Assembly: GCF_038051985.1 (NCBI RefSeq)
Contig: NZ_CP150291.1
Span: 3,472,001-3,536,000 of the forward strand
Direction of reading: 5' to 3'
Source of the DNA: Solibacillus sp. FSL H8-0523
Lineage (GTDB): Bacteria; Bacillota; Bacilli; Bacillales_A; Planococcaceae
Length of the DNA stretch: 64,000 bases
The translations under genes were made by a program, and so were the position numbers. Position 1 is the stretch's first letter. Every line of letters starts with the position of its first letter. The notes beneath the pieces are model-generated. The model searched no databases. It was given only the letters and a program-made list of their open reading frames with translations, and was not told the DNA's origin. Positions 1-9,063 of this stretch are shown here, piece after piece.

Positions 1-190
1 CGATTAAATCCGTCTCTGCTAAACGTTTCATCGCATCGGGAAATGCGCCAACGCCTGGTAATACGAGCGCATCAACTGCTTGTAGCTGTGCTTTATCACT
101 TGTGACAATCACTTGTGCATCCAGCTTTTTTAATGCTTGCTCGACGCTAAATAGATTGCCCATACCGTAATCAATTACGCCAATCTTCAC
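1..190 (-). CDS. hisH: Imidazole glycerol phosphate synthase subunit HisH (partial)
   Basis: This is the N-terminal part of the glutamine amidotransferase subunit that supplies ammonia to HisF in the fifth step of histidine synthesis. The translation opens [20 protein letters not shown] and contains the [13 protein letters not shown] segment typical of class I amidotransferases. The catalytic Cys, His and Glu lie beyond the window edge. It starts with GTG at 190, overlapping the hisB stop by four bases (GTGA), so the two are translationally coupled in the his operon. The truncation is only the window boundary. Confidence 0.93.
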   Translation of the reverse strand, partial: MKIGVIDYGMGNLFSVEQALKKLDAQVIVTSDKAQLQAVDALVLPGVGAFPDAMKRLAETDLI

Positions 191-777
191 GTTAACAGCC
201 CCTTCGTTGATGGCACGCCTTTTACGCGCGGGTCAATTTGAACAGCATCATCTAATGCACGTGCTAATGCTTTAAAGATTGCTTCGATAATATGATGTGT
301 ATTGTGACCATATGGCACGATGACATGTAAGTTAATGCGTGCTTCAAGCGCAAACTTCCACAAAAATTCATGCACTAATTCCGTATCAAAATTGCCGACC
401 TTCGCATTTAATGACGGTGTGATGCGGTATTCTAAATGTGGACGGTTTGAGCAATCGACCACAACTTGCGCTAATGCATCATCCATTGGAACAAAAGCAT
501 TGCCGTAGCGTTTAATGCCCTTTTTATCGCCTAATGCTTCACGGAATACTTGTCCTAATACGATCCCGATATCCTCTGTAGTATGGTGATCATCAATCCA
601 TATGTCACCATTGGCAATAATTTTCCCATCAAATAAACCGTGCTTAATAAATAGGTCTAGCATATGGTCCATAAAGCCAACGCCCGTTTTAATTTCAGCT
701 TGGCCTGTCCCATCTAAGTTTAGTTCCACTGCAATTTTTGTTTCATTCGTATTTCGTTCAATTTTCGCAAAGCGCAT
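187..777 (-). CDS. hisB: Imidazoleglycerol-phosphate dehydratase HisB
   Basis: It dehydrates imidazole glycerol phosphate to imidazole acetol phosphate, the sixth step of histidine synthesis, in the cytosol. The 196-residue product is the usual monofunctional length, without the phosphatase domain fused in enterobacteria. The metal-binding histidine motifs are visible: FMDHML near residues 35-40, DHHTTED at 63-69 and HNTHH at 158-162, with the C-terminal PSTKG. The start has a good AAAGGAG site. It lies one base after hisD and overlaps hisH, inside the leftward his operon. Confidence 0.97.
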   Translation of the reverse strand: MRFAKIERNTNETKIAVELNLDGTGQAEIKTGVGFMDHMLDLFIKHGLFDGKIIANGDIWIDDHHTTEDIGIVLGQVFREALGDKKGIKRYGNAFVPMDDALAQVVVDCSNRPHLEYRITPSLNAKVGNFDTELVHEFLWKFALEARINLHVIVPYGHNTHHIIEAIFKALARALDDAVQIDPRVKGVPSTKGLLT

Positions 778-778
778 G

Positions 779-2059
779 TTATTCGTCTCCTTTAATCCAG
801 CCGCGTGATTCTACTGCACGTGCATGACCTTCTAAACCTTCAAGACGTGCTAGGCGGGCAATTTTTGGCGCATTTTGTTGCCATGTTTTTTCGCTATAAT
901 ACACAACGCTCGTGCGCTTAATGAAATCATCGACATTTAAGCCACTTGCAAAGCGTGCTGTTGAATTTGTTGGTAATACGTGGTTTGTTCCTGCAAAGTA
1001 GTCGCCCACTGGTTCTGAGCTATAGCGACCAATGAAAATCGCGCCAGCATGCGTAATCATTTCAGAAACTTCTTCTGCATTTTCTGTTACGACTTCTAAG
1101 TGCTCTGGTGCTAATGAATTGACTGCAGCAACCGCTTGTTCAATTGATTCTGCTACATATATTTGACCGAAGTTTTCAATTGCTTTACGTGCAATCGCTT
1201 CACGCGGTAATTTTTTTAACTGAATTTCAACTTGCTCTGCAACCTCGTCGGCTAAATCATCGCTCGTGGTAATGAGTACCGCACAAGCTAATGCATCGTG
1301 CTCTGCTTGTGATAACAAGTCGGCTGCGATTTCGTCCGCATATGCCGTTTCATCGGCTAACACACAAATTTCAGAAGGACCAGCAATCATATCAATCGCC
1401 ACTTCTCCGAACACCTCACGCTTCGCTAATGCAACGAAGATATTGCCTGGGCCGGTAATTTTATCAACCGCTGCAATTGTTTCTGTGCCGTATGCTAATG
1501 CGGCAATGGCCTGTGCACCGCCTGCTTTATAAATTTCCGTTACCCCTAAAATATGTGCTGCTACAAGTACTGCATCTGGAAGCTTGCCGTCTTTTCCGGC
1601 AGGTGATGTAATAACGATTCGTTTTACGCCTGCAACTTGTGCTGGAATAACGTTCATTAATACCGAAGATGGATAAGCCGCCGAGCCACCTGGTACATAA
1701 AGACCTACTGCATCAAGCGCGGTAATACGCTGTGCTAAATAAGAGCCATCTTGAAGTGGTAACTGGAAACCATTACGCTTTTGTTCATTATGATAAAGAC
1801 GGATATTGTCCGCTGCTTCTTGTAAATCTTGTACTAATTGTGGGTCGAAATGATTCACAGCCTCTGTGATTTCATGCATGGACACACGCAAGTTTTCTGG
1901 TGCGAAGCCGTCCCATTTTTCACTATAGTATTTAATCGCCGCATCACCTTTCGCACGAACGTCTGCAATGACTTCACGTACGGTTTGTAATTGCTGCTCG
2001 TTGCCTTGCTCAAGCTGGCGTTTTAACGAAATCTCACTTGTTAATGCTGTAATTTTCAT
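779..2059 (-). CDS. hisD: Histidinol dehydrogenase HisD
   Basis: It oxidises L-histidinol to L-histidine in two NAD-dependent, zinc-assisted steps that end the pathway. The 426-residue length is normal. Recognisable motifs are KITGPGN near residue 200, SQAEHD at 250-255, APEHLE at 317-322 and GDYFAGTNHVLPT at 352-364, which carry the zinc ligands and catalytic Glu/His. AAGAGGTG precedes the ATG. It sits between hisG (13 bp away) and hisB (1 bp away) in one transcription unit. Confidence 0.97.
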   Translation of the reverse strand: MKITALTSEISLKRQLEQGNEQQLQTVREVIADVRAKGDAAIKYYSEKWDGFAPENLRVSMHEITEAVNHFDPQLVQDLQEAADNIRLYHNEQKRNGFQLPLQDGSYLAQRITALDAVGLYVPGGSAAYPSSVLMNVIPAQVAGVKRIVITSPAGKDGKLPDAVLVAAHILGVTEIYKAGGAQAIAALAYGTETIAAVDKITGPGNIFVALAKREVFGEVAIDMIAGPSEICVLADETAYADEIAADLLSQAEHDALACAVLITTSDDLADEVAEQVEIQLKKLPREAIARKAIENFGQIYVAESIEQAVAAVNSLAPEHLEVVTENAEEVSEMITHAGAIFIGRYSSEPVGDYFAGTNHVLPTNSTARFASGLNVDDFIKRTSVVYYSEKTWQQNAPKIARLARLEGLEGHARAVESRGWIKGDE

Positions 2060-2072
2060 ATCGAAGCACCTC

Positions 2073-2696
2073 TTATTTCACACATTTTTTTAAGCGTGTT
2101 ACTAAATCTTGAATACGCTCACTCTTCATGCGGTAGCTCACTGGATTGGCGATTAAGCGGGATGACACTTCCGCAATACGCTCATATTCGACTAAGCCGT
2201 TTTCCTTTAATGTTCGACCTGTTGAGACAATATCAACAATACGATCTGCTAGGCCAATCATTGGCGCAAGCTCAATAGAACCGTTTAGTTCAATAATTTC
2301 AACCTGCTCGCCAATACCTTTATAATATTTCATCGCAATCGTTGGATATTTTGTCGCGATACGTGGTGCGATTTCGTTCATTGTCGTGTTTGGTAAACCA
2401 GCTGATGCGATGTAGCATTCACTGATTTTTAAATCAAGTAGCTCATGTACCGTACGCGCTTGTTCGAGTAACACGTCTTTTCCGGCAATGCCGATATCGG
2501 CGACACCATGCTCCACATAAACTGGTACGTCCATTGGTTTTGCTAAAATGAAGCGAATTTGTTCTTCTGGAATTTCAATCATTAATTTACGAGACATCTC
2601 GACTTCTTCAGGAAGGTTAAAGCCTGCCTCTTGTAACATCACATATGCTTCTTCAAATATGCGTCCTTTTGGCATCGCAATCGTTAACGGTTTCAT
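2073..2696 (-). CDS. hisG: ATP phosphoribosyltransferase catalytic subunit HisG, short form
   Basis: It condenses ATP with PRPP, the committed and feedback-controlled step of histidine synthesis. At 207 residues it is the short form that lacks the C-terminal regulatory domain and needs HisZ as partner, and hisZ lies directly upstream, 2 bp away. The PRPP-binding loop [14 protein letters not shown] is at residues 155-168. GGGAGG precedes the ATG at good spacing. Confidence 0.97.
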   Translation of the reverse strand: MKPLTIAMPKGRIFEEAYVMLQEAGFNLPEEVEMSRKLMIEIPEEQIRFILAKPMDVPVYVEHGVADIGIAGKDVLLEQARTVHELLDLKISECYIASAGLPNTTMNEIAPRIATKYPTIAMKYYKGIGEQVEIIELNGSIELAPMIGLADRIVDIVSTGRTLKENGLVEYERIAEVSSRLIANPVSYRMKSERIQDLVTRLKKCVK

Positions 2697-2698
2697 GC

Positions 2699-3859
2699 TT
2701 ATGCCTCCCTGCTTTTAAATTCATTGATTACTTTATAATGGGCCTTAAGTGCATTCACATCTTCAATACCTTCATAGGCTTGGAATGTCACAAGATTTCC
2801 CTGTTCACGAAGTGCTATTACTTGTGCTAACGCTTCTGTGAAACGTTCCGCTGCGAATAAAACAAGCACTTCGTTATTTTTAATTTCGATTTTCGGCATC
2901 GCTTCGAATACACGGTCCACGCGTAAGCCAAAGCCCGTTGCTCCGACTTTCGAACCGAAATGCTCTAGTAAGCCGTCATAGCGTCCACCGTTACCTAATG
3001 GGAATCCGCTGCCTGTTGCGAACACTTCAAATAGCATGCCTGTGTAATAGCTCATATGGCTTGATAATGTAAAATCAAACGCGATGTATGATTCATAACC
3101 GGCCGCATCTAAAATACGCCCTAGGTTACGCATATATTCAAGTGCATCATTTTTACGTACATATTTTTCGATTGCTTCAATGGAAGGTAAGCTAATTGCT
3201 TCATCTATGTAAGCAAGTAAGGCATCCGATTTTGTTTTTGGTAAATCAAATGCAAGTACTGCTTCTTCAAAGCCTACGTAATTGCGCTTTACAAGTAGCT
3301 CATTTAATTGCTGCGCTTGCTCTTCGCTTTCGGTGTAATCCTTTAAAATACAGCTCAGTACACCGGCATGACCGATTGTTACTTTAAAATCTTCAATATT
3401 GTAGACTTTGATTAAATCAATCGCCGTCATAATGACTTCTGCATCCGCATAAACACTTGCATCGCCGATTAACTCAATACCCATTTGATCGAACTCTGCA
3501 GGGCTTCCACCTTCACGCTGTTGTGCGCGGAAAACGTTCGCAAAATACGCTAAGCGTTGTGGAATTTTTTCTTTTAATAATTTTGATGTTGCGACACGCG
3601 CAATCGGAGTTGTCATATCTGGTCGTAGGACAAGGGTGTTGCCTTGGCTGTCGACTAATTTAAATAATCGTGCATCTGAAATAGCCGATGCTTTACCAAC
3701 TGTATCGTAATACTCGACAGATGGCGTTTTAATAAATTCATAGCCACGCGCACGTAAAAGCTCGCGACCCGACGTTCGAATTTGCTCTAATTTTTCGTAA
3801 ATATTGGGAAATGTATCGCGCATCCCAAGGGGTTTTTCAAACATTTTTATCGATGACAT
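2699..3859 (-). CDS. hisZ: ATP phosphoribosyltransferase regulatory subunit HisZ
   Basis: This is a histidyl-tRNA-synthetase paralogue that forms a complex with short HisG and mediates histidine feedback; it has no aminoacylation role. The 386-residue protein has the class II synthetase core: a motif-2-like segment [12 protein letters not shown] at residues 78-89 and [12 protein letters not shown] near residue 290. It lacks the C-terminal anticodon-binding domain of true HisRS. It is the first gene of the leftward his operon and has a vegetative-type promoter about 90 bp upstream. The ribosome binding site (GGATG) is weak. Confidence 0.93.
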   Translation of the reverse strand: MSSIKMFEKPLGMRDTFPNIYEKLEQIRTSGRELLRARGYEFIKTPSVEYYDTVGKASAISDARLFKLVDSQGNTLVLRPDMTTPIARVATSKLLKEKIPQRLAYFANVFRAQQREGGSPAEFDQMGIELIGDASVYADAEVIMTAIDLIKVYNIEDFKVTIGHAGVLSCILKDYTESEEQAQQLNELLVKRNYVGFEEAVLAFDLPKTKSDALLAYIDEAISLPSIEAIEKYVRKNDALEYMRNLGRILDAAGYESYIAFDFTLSSHMSYYTGMLFEVFATGSGFPLGNGGRYDGLLEHFGSKVGATGFGLRVDRVFEAMPKIEIKNNEVLVLFAAERFTEALAQVIALREQGNLVTFQAYEGIEDVNALKAHYKVINEFKSREA

Positions 3860-3948
3860 TTTGACACATCCTAAACTCTTAATAATAGTTCTGTTTCCGA
3901 AATATCACTTTACTACGCTAGAGTGATGAATTACTAATGTATGAAAGT

Positions 3949-3977
3949 ATTTTACTGCTATAATGCATTATCGTCAA
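3949..3977 (-). promoter_or_regulatory. Promoter of the his operon
   Basis: On the minus strand TTGACG (3972-3977) is followed after exactly 17 bp by TAAAAT (3949-3954), a good sigma-A match. It points at hisZ and would give a leader of roughly 80 nt. That leader is too short for a T-box, and no GGTGGTACCGCG-type sequence is present, so histidine control here is not by a T-box. Confidence 0.75.
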
Positions 3978-4099
3978 CCTATTCTTAATAGAAACATTAC
4001 ATTTAATTTTCTGACATATCATTTTATTATACATCACTTTGTTAATCATTTAGATACGACCAGTTAAATTGTGCGCTATTGTTAGAACTTTTTTACATG

Positions 4100-4137
4100 A
4101 AAAAAGCAAAACCTCCATTTTCAAGGTTTTGCTTTTT
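4100..4137 (-). terminator. Terminator after yvoF
   Basis: GCAAAACCT pairs with AGGTTTTGC around a short loop, flanked by A and T runs. It begins right after the yvoF stop and separates the ppaX-yvoF unit from the his operon promoter. Confidence 0.85.
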
Positions 4138-4139
4138 CG

Positions 4140-4673
4140 TTATTCATTGTGCCAAATGGGTTGGTCGTTACGTTTTCGTTCCGCCATTTGCTCTGCTGTA
4201 AAAATAATACGCATCGGGTTACCGCCTGCCATTGCTCCAGCGGGTACGTCTTTATGAACAAGCGTTGCAGCCGATACAATGGCGCCGTCTCCGATTTTCA
4301 CACCTGGTAAAATGGTCGAATTCGCACCAATCATCACCTGACTGCCAATTTCAACATCGCCTAAACGATATTCTTCAATCAAATATTCATGCGCTAAAAT
4401 CGTTGTGTTAAAGCCGATAATTGTATTATCACCTACTGAAATGCGCTCAGGGAACATCGAATCAGGCATAACCATTAACGCCAATGAGGTTTGCTTACCA
4501 ATCTTCATCTTTAAAAAAGTACGATACATCCAATTTTTCATCTTTAAAAATGGTGTAATACGGCCGATTTGAATAACCGTGAAGCACTTCATAATTTTCC
4601 AAAACGAAACCGTCTCATATACATTCCATAATGAATTCGCGCCTTGCACGCGGTAACGCTCGGTTCTTCTCAT
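4140..4673 (-). CDS. yvoF: YvoF-like hexapeptide-repeat acyltransferase
   Basis: This is a probable O-acetyltransferase of the left-handed beta-helix (hexapeptide repeat) class; the substrate is unknown. The repeat region spans roughly residues 80-165, with turns such as IGFNTTI, IGANSTILPGVKIGDGAIVSA and AGGNPMRI. The N-terminal 70 residues resemble the basic, partly hydrophobic lead-in of YvoF. The 177-residue length fits. It follows ppaX by 3 bp and shares its transcription. The order hprK-lgt-ppaX-yvoF-hisZ matches what I recall for B. subtilis, which supports the assignment more than the sequence alone. Confidence 0.82.
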   Translation of the reverse strand: MRRTERYRVQGANSLWNVYETVSFWKIMKCFTVIQIGRITPFLKMKNWMYRTFLKMKIGKQTSLALMVMPDSMFPERISVGDNTIIGFNTTILAHEYLIEEYRLGDVEIGSQVMIGANSTILPGVKIGDGAIVSAATLVHKDVPAGAMAGGNPMRIIFTAEQMAERKRNDQPIWHNE

Positions 4674-4676
4674 CGC

Positions 4677-5318
4677 TTATTCCCCTTTCACAATGTTAAG
4701 TAAATCACGCATATGATGCAGCATGTAGGTTGGCTCGTAACGGTTTAAATAGTCGACGCCTTTTACTGACCATGCGACACCTGCTGTACGCACACCTGCA
4801 TTTTTCCCACCTTCAATATCATGCGAATTGTCGCCAATCATGATGGCTTGTTCTTTTGATACGCCTAGCTTTTCAAGTGCCAATAATACCGGTTCTGGAT
4901 GTGGCTTTACATGCTCGACATCATCCGCGCCGACAATGACTTCAAATAAATGTGTGGCTTTTAATATGTTTAAGCCGCGCGCTAAGCCCTCACTACTTTT
5001 TGTCGACACAATGGCTAGCTTGATACCCATTGCATGAAGTTCTTCTAGTGTTTCCAGGACCGCGTCATAGCCCGTTACAAGTGCATCGTGATTTGCCGCG
5101 TTCCATTCTTTGTACTTCGCAATCATCGCTTCGGTTTCACCTGGTGTTATTTCGTCAAATGTTTGCTCTAATGACGGACCAATGAATTGTAAGCAGTCTT
5201 GTGTCGAATATTTTCCGGGAAATTTTTCGTCAAAAATCTGCATAAATGTTTGAACGATTAACTCATTCGTGTTGAGTAGCGTTCCATCAAAATCAAATAA
5301 CAGCGCTGTCGTTTTCAT
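4677..5318 (-). CDS. ppaX: Pyrophosphatase PpaX (HAD superfamily)
   Basis: It hydrolyses the pyrophosphate released when HprK/P dephosphorylates Ser-P-HPr. The 213-residue HAD hydrolase has motif I FDFDGTLLNT near residue 8, motif II VSTKS near residue 105 and motif III/IV IGDNSHDIEGGKNAG near 161-175. AGAGG precedes the ATG. hprK and lgt lie upstream in the same direction. Here a 408-bp gap with a composite repeat separates ppaX from lgt, where B. subtilis, as I recall, has yvoD. Its own promoter must therefore lie near the repeat; none stands out. Confidence 0.9.
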   Translation of the reverse strand: MKTTALLFDFDGTLLNTNELIVQTFMQIFDEKFPGKYSTQDCLQFIGPSLEQTFDEITPGETEAMIAKYKEWNAANHDALVTGYDAVLETLEELHAMGIKLAIVSTKSSEGLARGLNILKATHLFEVIVGADDVEHVKPHPEPVLLALEKLGVSKEQAIMIGDNSHDIEGGKNAGVRTAGVAWSVKGVDYLNRYEPTYMLHHMRDLLNIVKGE

Positions 5319-5334
5319 TATTTACCTCTTTCTT

Positions 5335-5650
5335 GTTCATCACTACAGGTTAGGGATGATAAATTTTAATAAATAGAATAGGTCCTTGAAATCGAACCCG
5401 TTCTACTACGCTACGGGGAAACGCGTTGAAGCGAGTTGCTTTTGAGCCCGCGTCCATTGTACTGCGTTCTGGGGCAGGCTTTCCGGGCGGCGTGGCTCCA
5501 ACTAATTTTTGATGCCTCTTACGGCGGCATCAAAAGTGGATTTTCCGCGCACGCTTAATCGCCAAGGAGTCCGCCCCTGCACTCCGCACAACTCTTTTCG
5601 TTGAAGCGAATGTGTTGGTCAACTCGCGATAGCGCAAGCGGCTTGATATT
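5335..5650 (+). repeat. Composite intergenic repeat, copy A
   Basis: This is one of six related non-coding blocks in the window. It begins with a terminal box (GTTCATCAC...GGGATGA, 5335-5359) and continues with the GC-rich segment ending in GGCGTGGCTCCAACTAA. The core hairpin follows: arms ATTTTTGATGCC (5505-5516) and GGCATCAAAAGT (5526-5537). After that come the CCGCGCACGC segment and the 20-nt module CTCGCGATAGCGCAAGCGGC (5623-5642). The second long hairpin seen in other copies is absent, so this copy is truncated on its right side. It fills the lgt-ppaX gap and contains no plausible gene. Confidence 0.88.
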
Positions 5651-5685
5651 GCGCTCTTAACTTAATAAAGAATTCTACCTTCTTT

Positions 5686-5718
5686 TTTAAAAAACCGTTC
5701 GCATCAACTGCAAACGGT
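5686..5718 (-). terminator. Terminator after lgt
   Basis: On the minus strand ACCGTTTGC pairs with GCGAACGGT and is followed by a T run. It ends the hprK-lgt transcript before repeat copy A. Confidence 0.8.
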
Positions 5719-5726
5719 CTCCTCAC

Positions 5727-6593
5727 TTATTTCTTTTTGTTTTGCTTTTTCTTTGCTGCTGGTTTTGTTCCAGGATCTTTATCTAAATAACGCACAGCGG
5801 GTTTCACATTCATACGGCGGTAGATGATACAAATTAAACCGATCGCAAATCCAAGAATCGACACGACTTGTGCTGAACGTAAATCGCCCACTAAGTATAA
5901 GCTGTCGGTACGTAATCCTTCGATGAAGAATCGGCCGAACGAATACCACATTAAATAGAAGAAGAACATTTCCCCGCGGCGCCAATTCCACTTGCGCGCG
6001 AACAATAAAATAACAAAGCCAATAATATTCCATAACGACTCATATAAAAATGTTGGATGCACATATGTACCATCTTCTTTAATGTACATTTGCTCGATAA
6101 TCCAGTTTGGTAAAAATAGATTTTCTAAAAACGTACGACTTACCGGACCACCATAGGCCTCTTGGTTCACAAAGTTGCCCCAACGGCCGATAATTTGCCC
6201 GATTAAAATACTTGGTGCGGCAATATCCGCTAAGTGTAAAAAGCTTGTTTTGCGTTTTTTTGTAAATAGATACGCCACAATAAACGCACCAATTAACGCA
6301 CCATGAATGGCAATCCCACCATTCCAAATTTCAATAATGCGTCCTGGATTCTGACTGTAATAATCCCACTTCATCGTCACGTAATAAATACGCGCACTTA
6401 AAATCGAAATCGGTACGGCCCAAATTAATAAATCGGCAATATATTCCGAATCATACCCGTGACGCATGGATTCACGCTGTGCTAAAAAGTAGGCAAGTAC
6501 AATTCCTAATCCGATTAAAATCCCATACCAGTTCACTGGAATCGGTCCTAAGTGAAAGGCCACTGGGTTAATTGCTAAAACTACTGATGACAT
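5727..6593 (-). CDS. lgt: Prolipoprotein diacylglyceryl transferase Lgt
   Basis: It transfers diacylglycerol from phosphatidylglycerol to the lipobox cysteine of prelipoproteins in the membrane, the first step of lipoprotein maturation. The 288-residue protein is multi-spanning and has the family signature [14 protein letters not shown] at residues 136-149, the HGAL segment near 97-100, and a lysine-rich cytosolic tail. GAAGGGAG precedes the ATG. It sits 35 bp after hprK. Several likely substrates lie in this window (the cytochrome c, PrsA, and the lipoproteins at 26.4, 29.0 and 58.5 kb). Confidence 0.97.
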   Translation of the reverse strand: MSSVVLAINPVAFHLGPIPVNWYGILIGLGIVLAYFLAQRESMRHGYDSEYIADLLIWAVPISILSARIYYVTMKWDYYSQNPGRIIEIWNGGIAIHGALIGAFIVAYLFTKKRKTSFLHLADIAAPSILIGQIIGRWGNFVNQEAYGGPVSRTFLENLFLPNWIIEQMYIKEDGTYVHPTFLYESLWNIIGFVILLFARKWNWRRGEMFFFYLMWYSFGRFFIEGLRTDSLYLVGDLRSAQVVSILGFAIGLICIIYRRMNVKPAVRYLDKDPGTKPAAKKKQNKKK

Positions 6594-6628
6594 AATATTC
6601 TCCCTTCAACTCGTTCTCGTTTTAGAAC

Positions 6629-7567
6629 TTAAAAATCATCCATTTCATCGCCTGCAACGAGCATATCATCTAAACGACGCGAAAATTCCTCAGCTGCATT
6701 AACACCCATCTTTTTCAGACGATAATTCATCGCAGCTACTTCAATGATTACCGAGACATTTCGACCAGGCTGGATAGGAATTGTCAGCTTCGTCACTTCG
6801 GTATCGATAATTTTCATTTTTTCCTCATCTAATCCTAGACGATCATAAAAGCGTTCAGGATCCCAGTTTTCCAGTTCGACGATTAATGTAATCCGTTTAA
6901 ATGGACGAATCGCACTTGCGCCAAATAACGTCATAATATCAATGATGCCAATACCACGAATTTCAAGCAGGTGCTCCAATAGTGGCGGGGCATTCCCTAT
7001 TAACATATTTTCGCCCTCTTGACGAATTTCGACGCTATCATCTGCAACAAGACGATGCCCTTTTTTTACAAGTTCTAGTGCCGTTTCACTTTTTCCAACG
7101 CCACTTTTCCCCATAATCAGCACACCAATACCGTACACATCTACAAGAACTCCGTGCATCGCTGTTGTTGGTGCTAGCTTACCTTCTAAATAGTTTGTTA
7201 AACGGCTGGAAAAACGTGTTGTCGTTTGATTTGAAACAAGAACGGGCACATGATTTTCATTCGATGCCTCAATTAATTCCTGTGGTACTTCCAAGCCACG
7301 CGAAATAATAATCGCCGGTGTTTCATCTGAACATAGACGATTCATACGACTAATCTTTTCTTCTTTCGGGAGCATTTCAAAAAATGAAAGCTCGGTTTTG
7401 CCTAATAGTTGGACTCGATTGGCTGGGTAATGTGTAAAATAACCGGCCATTTCCAGTCCAGGACGTGAAATATCACTTGTTGAAATATAGCGTCCAATAC
7501 CTTCTTCTCCGCTCACTAACTCCAGCTGGAATTTTTCCATGACATCTTTTGTAATTACTTGAATCAT
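6629..7567 (-). CDS. hprK: HPr kinase/phosphorylase HprK
   Basis: This bifunctional enzyme phosphorylates HPr (and Crh) on Ser46 when glycolytic intermediates are high and removes the phosphate when phosphate is high. It thereby controls CcpA-dependent catabolite repression. The Walker A motif GKSGVGKS is at residues 153-160, preceded by the catalytic-histidine region HGVLVDVYG (138-146). The family signature [10 protein letters not shown] is at 201-210. The 312-residue length is normal. It heads an operon with lgt; ppaX, which clears the pyrophosphate it produces, lies further downstream. Confidence 0.97.
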   Translation of the reverse strand: MIQVITKDVMEKFQLELVSGEEGIGRYISTSDISRPGLEMAGYFTHYPANRVQLLGKTELSFFEMLPKEEKISRMNRLCSDETPAIIISRGLEVPQELIEASNENHVPVLVSNQTTTRFSSRLTNYLEGKLAPTTAMHGVLVDVYGIGVLIMGKSGVGKSETALELVKKGHRLVADDSVEIRQEGENMLIGNAPPLLEHLLEIRGIGIIDIMTLFGASAIRPFKRITLIVELENWDPERFYDRLGLDEEKMKIIDTEVTKLTIPIQPGRNVSVIIEVAAMNYRLKKMGVNAAEEFSRRLDDMLVAGDEMDDF

Positions 7568-7661
7568 AAATTTGGTAAGCTCCCATCTTTATTACATCTC
7601 ATGTGTATTTTAACATGGAAAAAACAATTGCTATAGATTACAGCTCTAATTTTTTGAATTT

Positions 7662-7693
7662 AAAAACGATGAAGCACATGTGCTCCATCGTTC
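7662..7693 (-). terminator. Terminator after the cytochrome c gene
   Basis: AACGATG pairs with CATCGTT around the self-complementary AGCACATGTGCT, and a T run follows on the minus strand just after the cccB-like stop. Confidence 0.8.
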
Positions 7694-7704
7694 TCATTTG
7701 TAAA

Positions 7705-8022
7705 TTATTTCAATCCTGCTAAATAGCCAGCTGCTGCTTCGGCTTCTGCTCCCTTTAGTAAACCTGGAGGCATGCGATCCTTACCGTTTAAAATAATGTC
7801 TAAAATTTCTTCTTCAGAGTACTTAGCCCCTAATTTATCTAGTGCTGGCGCGTTACCACCTTGCAATTGACCACCGTGGCACGTTGCACAAGATTGTTGT
7901 ACAATTTTTTTTCCGTCTAGCTCTGCTGTTTCTCCAGTTGATGAAGAATCGTCTCCGCCACCACATGCTGCTAAAAATAGTGCTGAACCTAATACAATCG
8001 TTGAAAGTAAGCTTTTTTTCAT
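7705..8022 (-). CDS. cccB: Lipoprotein cytochrome c-551 (CccB-like)
   Basis: This is a small membrane-anchored c-type cytochrome that carries electrons on the outer face of the membrane. A signal peptide ends in lipobox LAAC with the lipidated Cys20, followed by a Gly/Ser/Asp-rich linker. The haem site CATCH is at residues 45-49, and the likely axial Met is in RMPPG near residue 84. The 105-residue length fits CccB. A neighbouring YitT-family gene upstream matches the cccB-yvjA pairing I recall from B. subtilis. GGAGGGG precedes the ATG. Confidence 0.9.
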   Translation of the reverse strand: MKKSLLSTIVLGSALFLAACGGGDDSSSTGETAELDGKKIVQQSCATCHGGQLQGGNAPALDKLGAKYSEEEILDIILNGKDRMPPGLLKGAEAEAAAGYLAGLK

Positions 8023-8077
8023 TCAGAAACCCCTCCAAATTGAAACATTTGTCTATCTATTCCATAGTATAACAAAT

Positions 8078-8941
8078 TTATGCTCGTTTGAAACCTTCAC
8101 CCAACACCTCATAAGCATCTGAAACGATGACAAATGCTTGTGGGTCAACGTCTTTTAGCACTTGTTTCAGCTTTGTGAACTCTGTTTGGTACACAACGAC
8201 CATCAATACAGGACGATCCTCTCCTGTATAACCACCGATTGCCGGTAGCTTGGTAATCCCGCGGTTTACTTCTTTATAGATGGCATCACGTACTTCAATT
8301 TCCTTTTGCGTAATAATATATACCATTTTCGACTGACTAAAACCAAGCTGCACGATATCAATCGTTTTTGTCGTGACATAAAGACCGATTAACGCATACA
8401 GCCCTTTTTCTATATCAAAGACAATGGCCGCACTCACGGCGATAATTCCGTCAATTAACAGAACACTTGTCCCGAGCGTAAGCCCCGTGTACTTCGTAAT
8501 AATTTGTGCTAACAAGTCCGTACCGCCCGTAGAAGCGTTCCCTTTAAACACTAGACCAATACCAAAGCCGACAACGATCCCGCCAAAAATAGCGCCAAGC
8601 AGTGGATTTAACGTCCACGGCTCCCAATCACCCGTTAAAATAACGAATAACGGTAGCGCTAATGTACCAACTAAAGACTTCACACCAAATTTTTTACCTA
8701 GTACAAATACACCGGCAATAAATAATGGAATATTAAACGCATATTGCACAAGCCCAGCATTCCAGCCAAACATCCCGTGCAAAATCGTACTAATTCCGCT
8801 CACACCGCCTGAAGCGACTTGGTTCGGAAATAAAAACACATTAAAGCCAAGTGCAATGACCGCCGCACCAACAATAACAAATATATATTCCTGTATGACA
8901 TGTTTTACTGAATTACGCGATTGATACGCTGTTTTTCCCAT
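8078..8941 (-). CDS. yvjA: YitT/DUF161 family membrane protein (YvjA-like)
   Basis: This is a polytopic membrane protein of unknown function with five or six hydrophobic segments in residues 10-190, followed by a cytosolic DUF2179 domain of about 80 residues (GGYTGEDRPVLMVVV). I place the start at ATG 8941 (MGKTAYQSR), which has GTGAGG 7 bases upstream. The in-frame ATG at 8971 lies only a few bases after a TATAAT, so it would sit at or before the transcription start. Length from the chosen start is 287 residues. The substrate is unknown. Confidence 0.85.
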   Translation of the reverse strand: MGKTAYQSRNSVKHVIQEYIFVIVGAAVIALGFNVFLFPNQVASGGVSGISTILHGMFGWNAGLVQYAFNIPLFIAGVFVLGKKFGVKSLVGTLALPLFVILTGDWEPWTLNPLLGAIFGGIVVGFGIGLVFKGNASTGGTDLLAQIITKYTGLTLGTSVLLIDGIIAVSAAIVFDIEKGLYALIGLYVTTKTIDIVQLGFSQSKMVYIITQKEIEVRDAIYKEVNRGITKLPAIGGYTGEDRPVLMVVVYQTEFTKLKQVLKDVDPQAFVIVSDAYEVLGEGFKRA

Positions 8942-8974
8942 GAAAATCCTCACTTCTTTTCCAAATTCCATTGA

Positions 8975-8980
8975 ATTATA
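8975..8980 (-). promoter_or_regulatory. Extended -10 element for the YitT-family gene
   Basis: TATAAT preceded by TGC (extended -10, TGCTATAAT) lies on the minus strand. Transcription would begin near 8968, which decides the choice of the downstream start codon at 8941. No clear -35 is seen. Confidence 0.5.
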
Positions 8981-9018
8981 GCAAATTCAAATGAAAAAGA
9001 GAACTTCATTACGTTAAA

Positions 9019-9063
9019 GGAAAAGGAGCTAATTTTGCGCATTTCGCACGAAAATAGCTCCTT
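9019..9063 (-). terminator. Terminator after the EAL-HDOD gene
   Basis: AAGGAGCTA pairs with TAGCTCCTT across a longer imperfect stem, and a T-rich tail follows on the minus strand. The stem overlaps the stop codon. Confidence 0.75.

Noticed and set aside
3860-4099. A T-box or other leader riboswitch before the his operon
   Set aside because: The leader after the clear promoter is only about 80-90 nt and has no T-box sequence or terminator.
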